DNA from: Bacteroidota bacterium
GTDB lineage: Bacteria; Bacteroidota; Bacteroidia; Cytophagales; Cyclobacteriaceae
Assembly: GCA_018267275.1 (NCBI GenBank)
Contig: JAFDYV010000008.1
Coordinates: 81,951-145,950, forward strand
Reading direction: 5' to 3'
DNA: 64,000 bases
Part shown: positions 63,152-64,000 of the stretch, in pieces
Layout: every line of letters begins with the position of its first letter
Position numbering within the stretch: position 1 is the stretch's first letter
Translations under genes and position numbers: made by a program
Notes under the pieces: generated by a model
Seen by the model: only the letters and a program-made list of their open reading frames with translations
What the model was told of the DNA's origin: nothing
The model's database searches: none

Positions 63152-64000
63152 ATGCCAAAGATTCTAATATTGGGCGCAGGTCGCTCGTCTTCTTCGCTCA
63201 TTGATTATGTGCTCACTCAGGTTGAGAAATTCGGTTGGGATGTTACGGTGGGGGATTTCTCGCCACAAGCTGCACAAGAGCGCATAGGCAAGCGCAAAGC
63301 CACTGCCATTGCTTTTGATATTCAGCAGACTGAAGCCAGCACAGCAACTATTGCTTCCGCAGATGTGGTAATATCGTTAATCCCGGCACACTTGCATCCC
63401 TTGGTGGCGAAGATATGTTTGGTAGCAGGCAAGCATTTGCTCACTGCCAGCTATGTCTCTGCTGAGATGAAGTCTTTTCATGAAGAGGCAAAAAACAAAG
63501 GTTTGCTTTTTTTGAACGAGTGCGGTTTAGATCCGGGCATCGATCACATGAGTGCCATGCAGGTGATTGATGGCATCAAATCAGAAGGAGGGGTGTTAAC
63601 ATCATTTGAGTCTTTTACGGGCGGCCTCATTGCCCCCGAAACCGACCCCGAGAACCCGTGGAGGTATAAGTTTACCTGGAATCCGCGCAATGTGGTAATG
63701 GCTGGCCAGAGTACTGCCAAGTATTTACAAGATGGCGAGTACAAATTCATTCCCTACCAACAGTTGTTCCAGCGCATCACGCCAGTCACCGTTCCCGGCT
63801 TTGGCGAGTATGAGGGTTATGCCAACCGCGATTCACTCTCTTACCTGAAAACTTACCAATTGCAAGGCATCAAAACCATGCTGCGTGGCACCCTGCGCAA
63901 CAAAGGTTATTGTAGTGCTTGGAATATTTTGGTGCAGCTTGGTTGCTGCGATGACAGTTATCAAATGGAACGCTTGGCGACCATGACCCATCGCCAGTTC
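63152..64000 (+). CDS. Saccharopine dehydrogenase-like protein (partial, right edge)
   Basis: An open frame that runs off the window after 283 codons. It begins PKILILGAGRSSSSLIDYVL, a Rossmann NAD(P)-binding start, and continues with VVISLIPAHLHPLVAK, ASYVSAEMKSFHEEAK, NECGLDPGIDHMSAMQVID and FTGGLIAPETDPENPWRYKF, all typical of saccharopine dehydrogenase/reductase family proteins. The likely role is in lysine metabolism or a related reductase reaction. The C-terminal part lies outside the window. Divergent from cdd. Confidence 0.85.
   Translation, partial: MPKILILGAGRSSSSLIDYVLTQVEKFGWDVTVGDFSPQAAQERIGKRKATAIAFDIQQTEASTATIASADVVISLIPAHLHPLVAKICLVAGKHLLTASYVSAEMKSFHEEAKNKGLLFLNECGLDPGIDHMSAMQVIDGIKSEGGVLTSFESFTGGLIAPETDPENPWRYKFTWNPRNVVMAGQSTAKYLQDGEYKFIPYQQLFQRITPVTVPGFGEYEGYANRDSLSYLKTYQLQGIKTMLRGTLRNKGYCSAWNILVQLGCCDDSYQMERLATMTHRQF

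Overview
The window comes from a member of the Bacteroidota, most likely a Cytophagales-type organism. The evidence is several type IX secretion (T9SS) and gliding-type genes: two very large PKD-rich proteins with the gliding-motility-associated C-terminal domain, each followed by a PorP/SprF-family gene, a PorE-like lipoprotein/OmpA protein and a PorT-like barrel. It is supported by Bacteroidota families (DUF5683, DUF5606), promoters of the TAnnTTTG type, and frequent starts without a Shine-Dalgarno sequence. No rRNA, tRNA, CRISPR array or transposase was found.

Layout. 1-8.4 kb (minus strand) is core genome: lepB, dapB, a DUF5683 protein, parB-parA, yidC and pyrG. 8.6-28.0 kb (plus strand) is a surface-protein locus: a 4463-residue secreted protein plus SprF-like partner, then a 1244-residue relative plus a second SprF-like partner. 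The giant protein holds 11 tandem copies of a 92-residue Ig/PKD-like domain. 28.1-32.8 kb is one soluble hybrid histidine kinase with nine PAS domains.

33-39.7 kb is a more A+T-rich accessory island with every gene on the minus strand: TM2 protein, two small unknown proteins, PD-(D/E)XK nuclease, AAA ATPase, DEDDh exonuclease, WYL regulator, Crp-family regulator and a DUF4406-like protein. It is bounded and divided by three copies of a 62-nt hairpin element, all in the same orientation, with compensatory stem changes. Two of its transcription units start from the same duplicated promoter cassette. This is the most unusual part of the window and a candidate mobile or defence region.

40-51 kb returns to housekeeping genes: cca, a TPR protein, an ECF sigma factor with a probable anti-sigma gene, an FtsE-like ATPase, transaldolase/fructose-6-phosphate aldolase, DUF5606, engB, a PorE-like protein, ubiE/menG overlapping porT, an SDR and an esterase. 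51-62 kb (minus strand) is a signalling and envelope cluster: CheR, a receiver-less CheB, a membrane GAF protein, a sensor PP2C phosphatase, a SiaB-like kinase, a SiaC-like partner with Thr68 conserved, a TerB-ABC transporter fusion, a lipoprotein and a small secreted protein. It looks like a SiaABC partner-switching module fused to a chemotaxis-type methylation pair. The window ends with cdd and a saccharopine-dehydrogenase-like gene cut off at the right edge.
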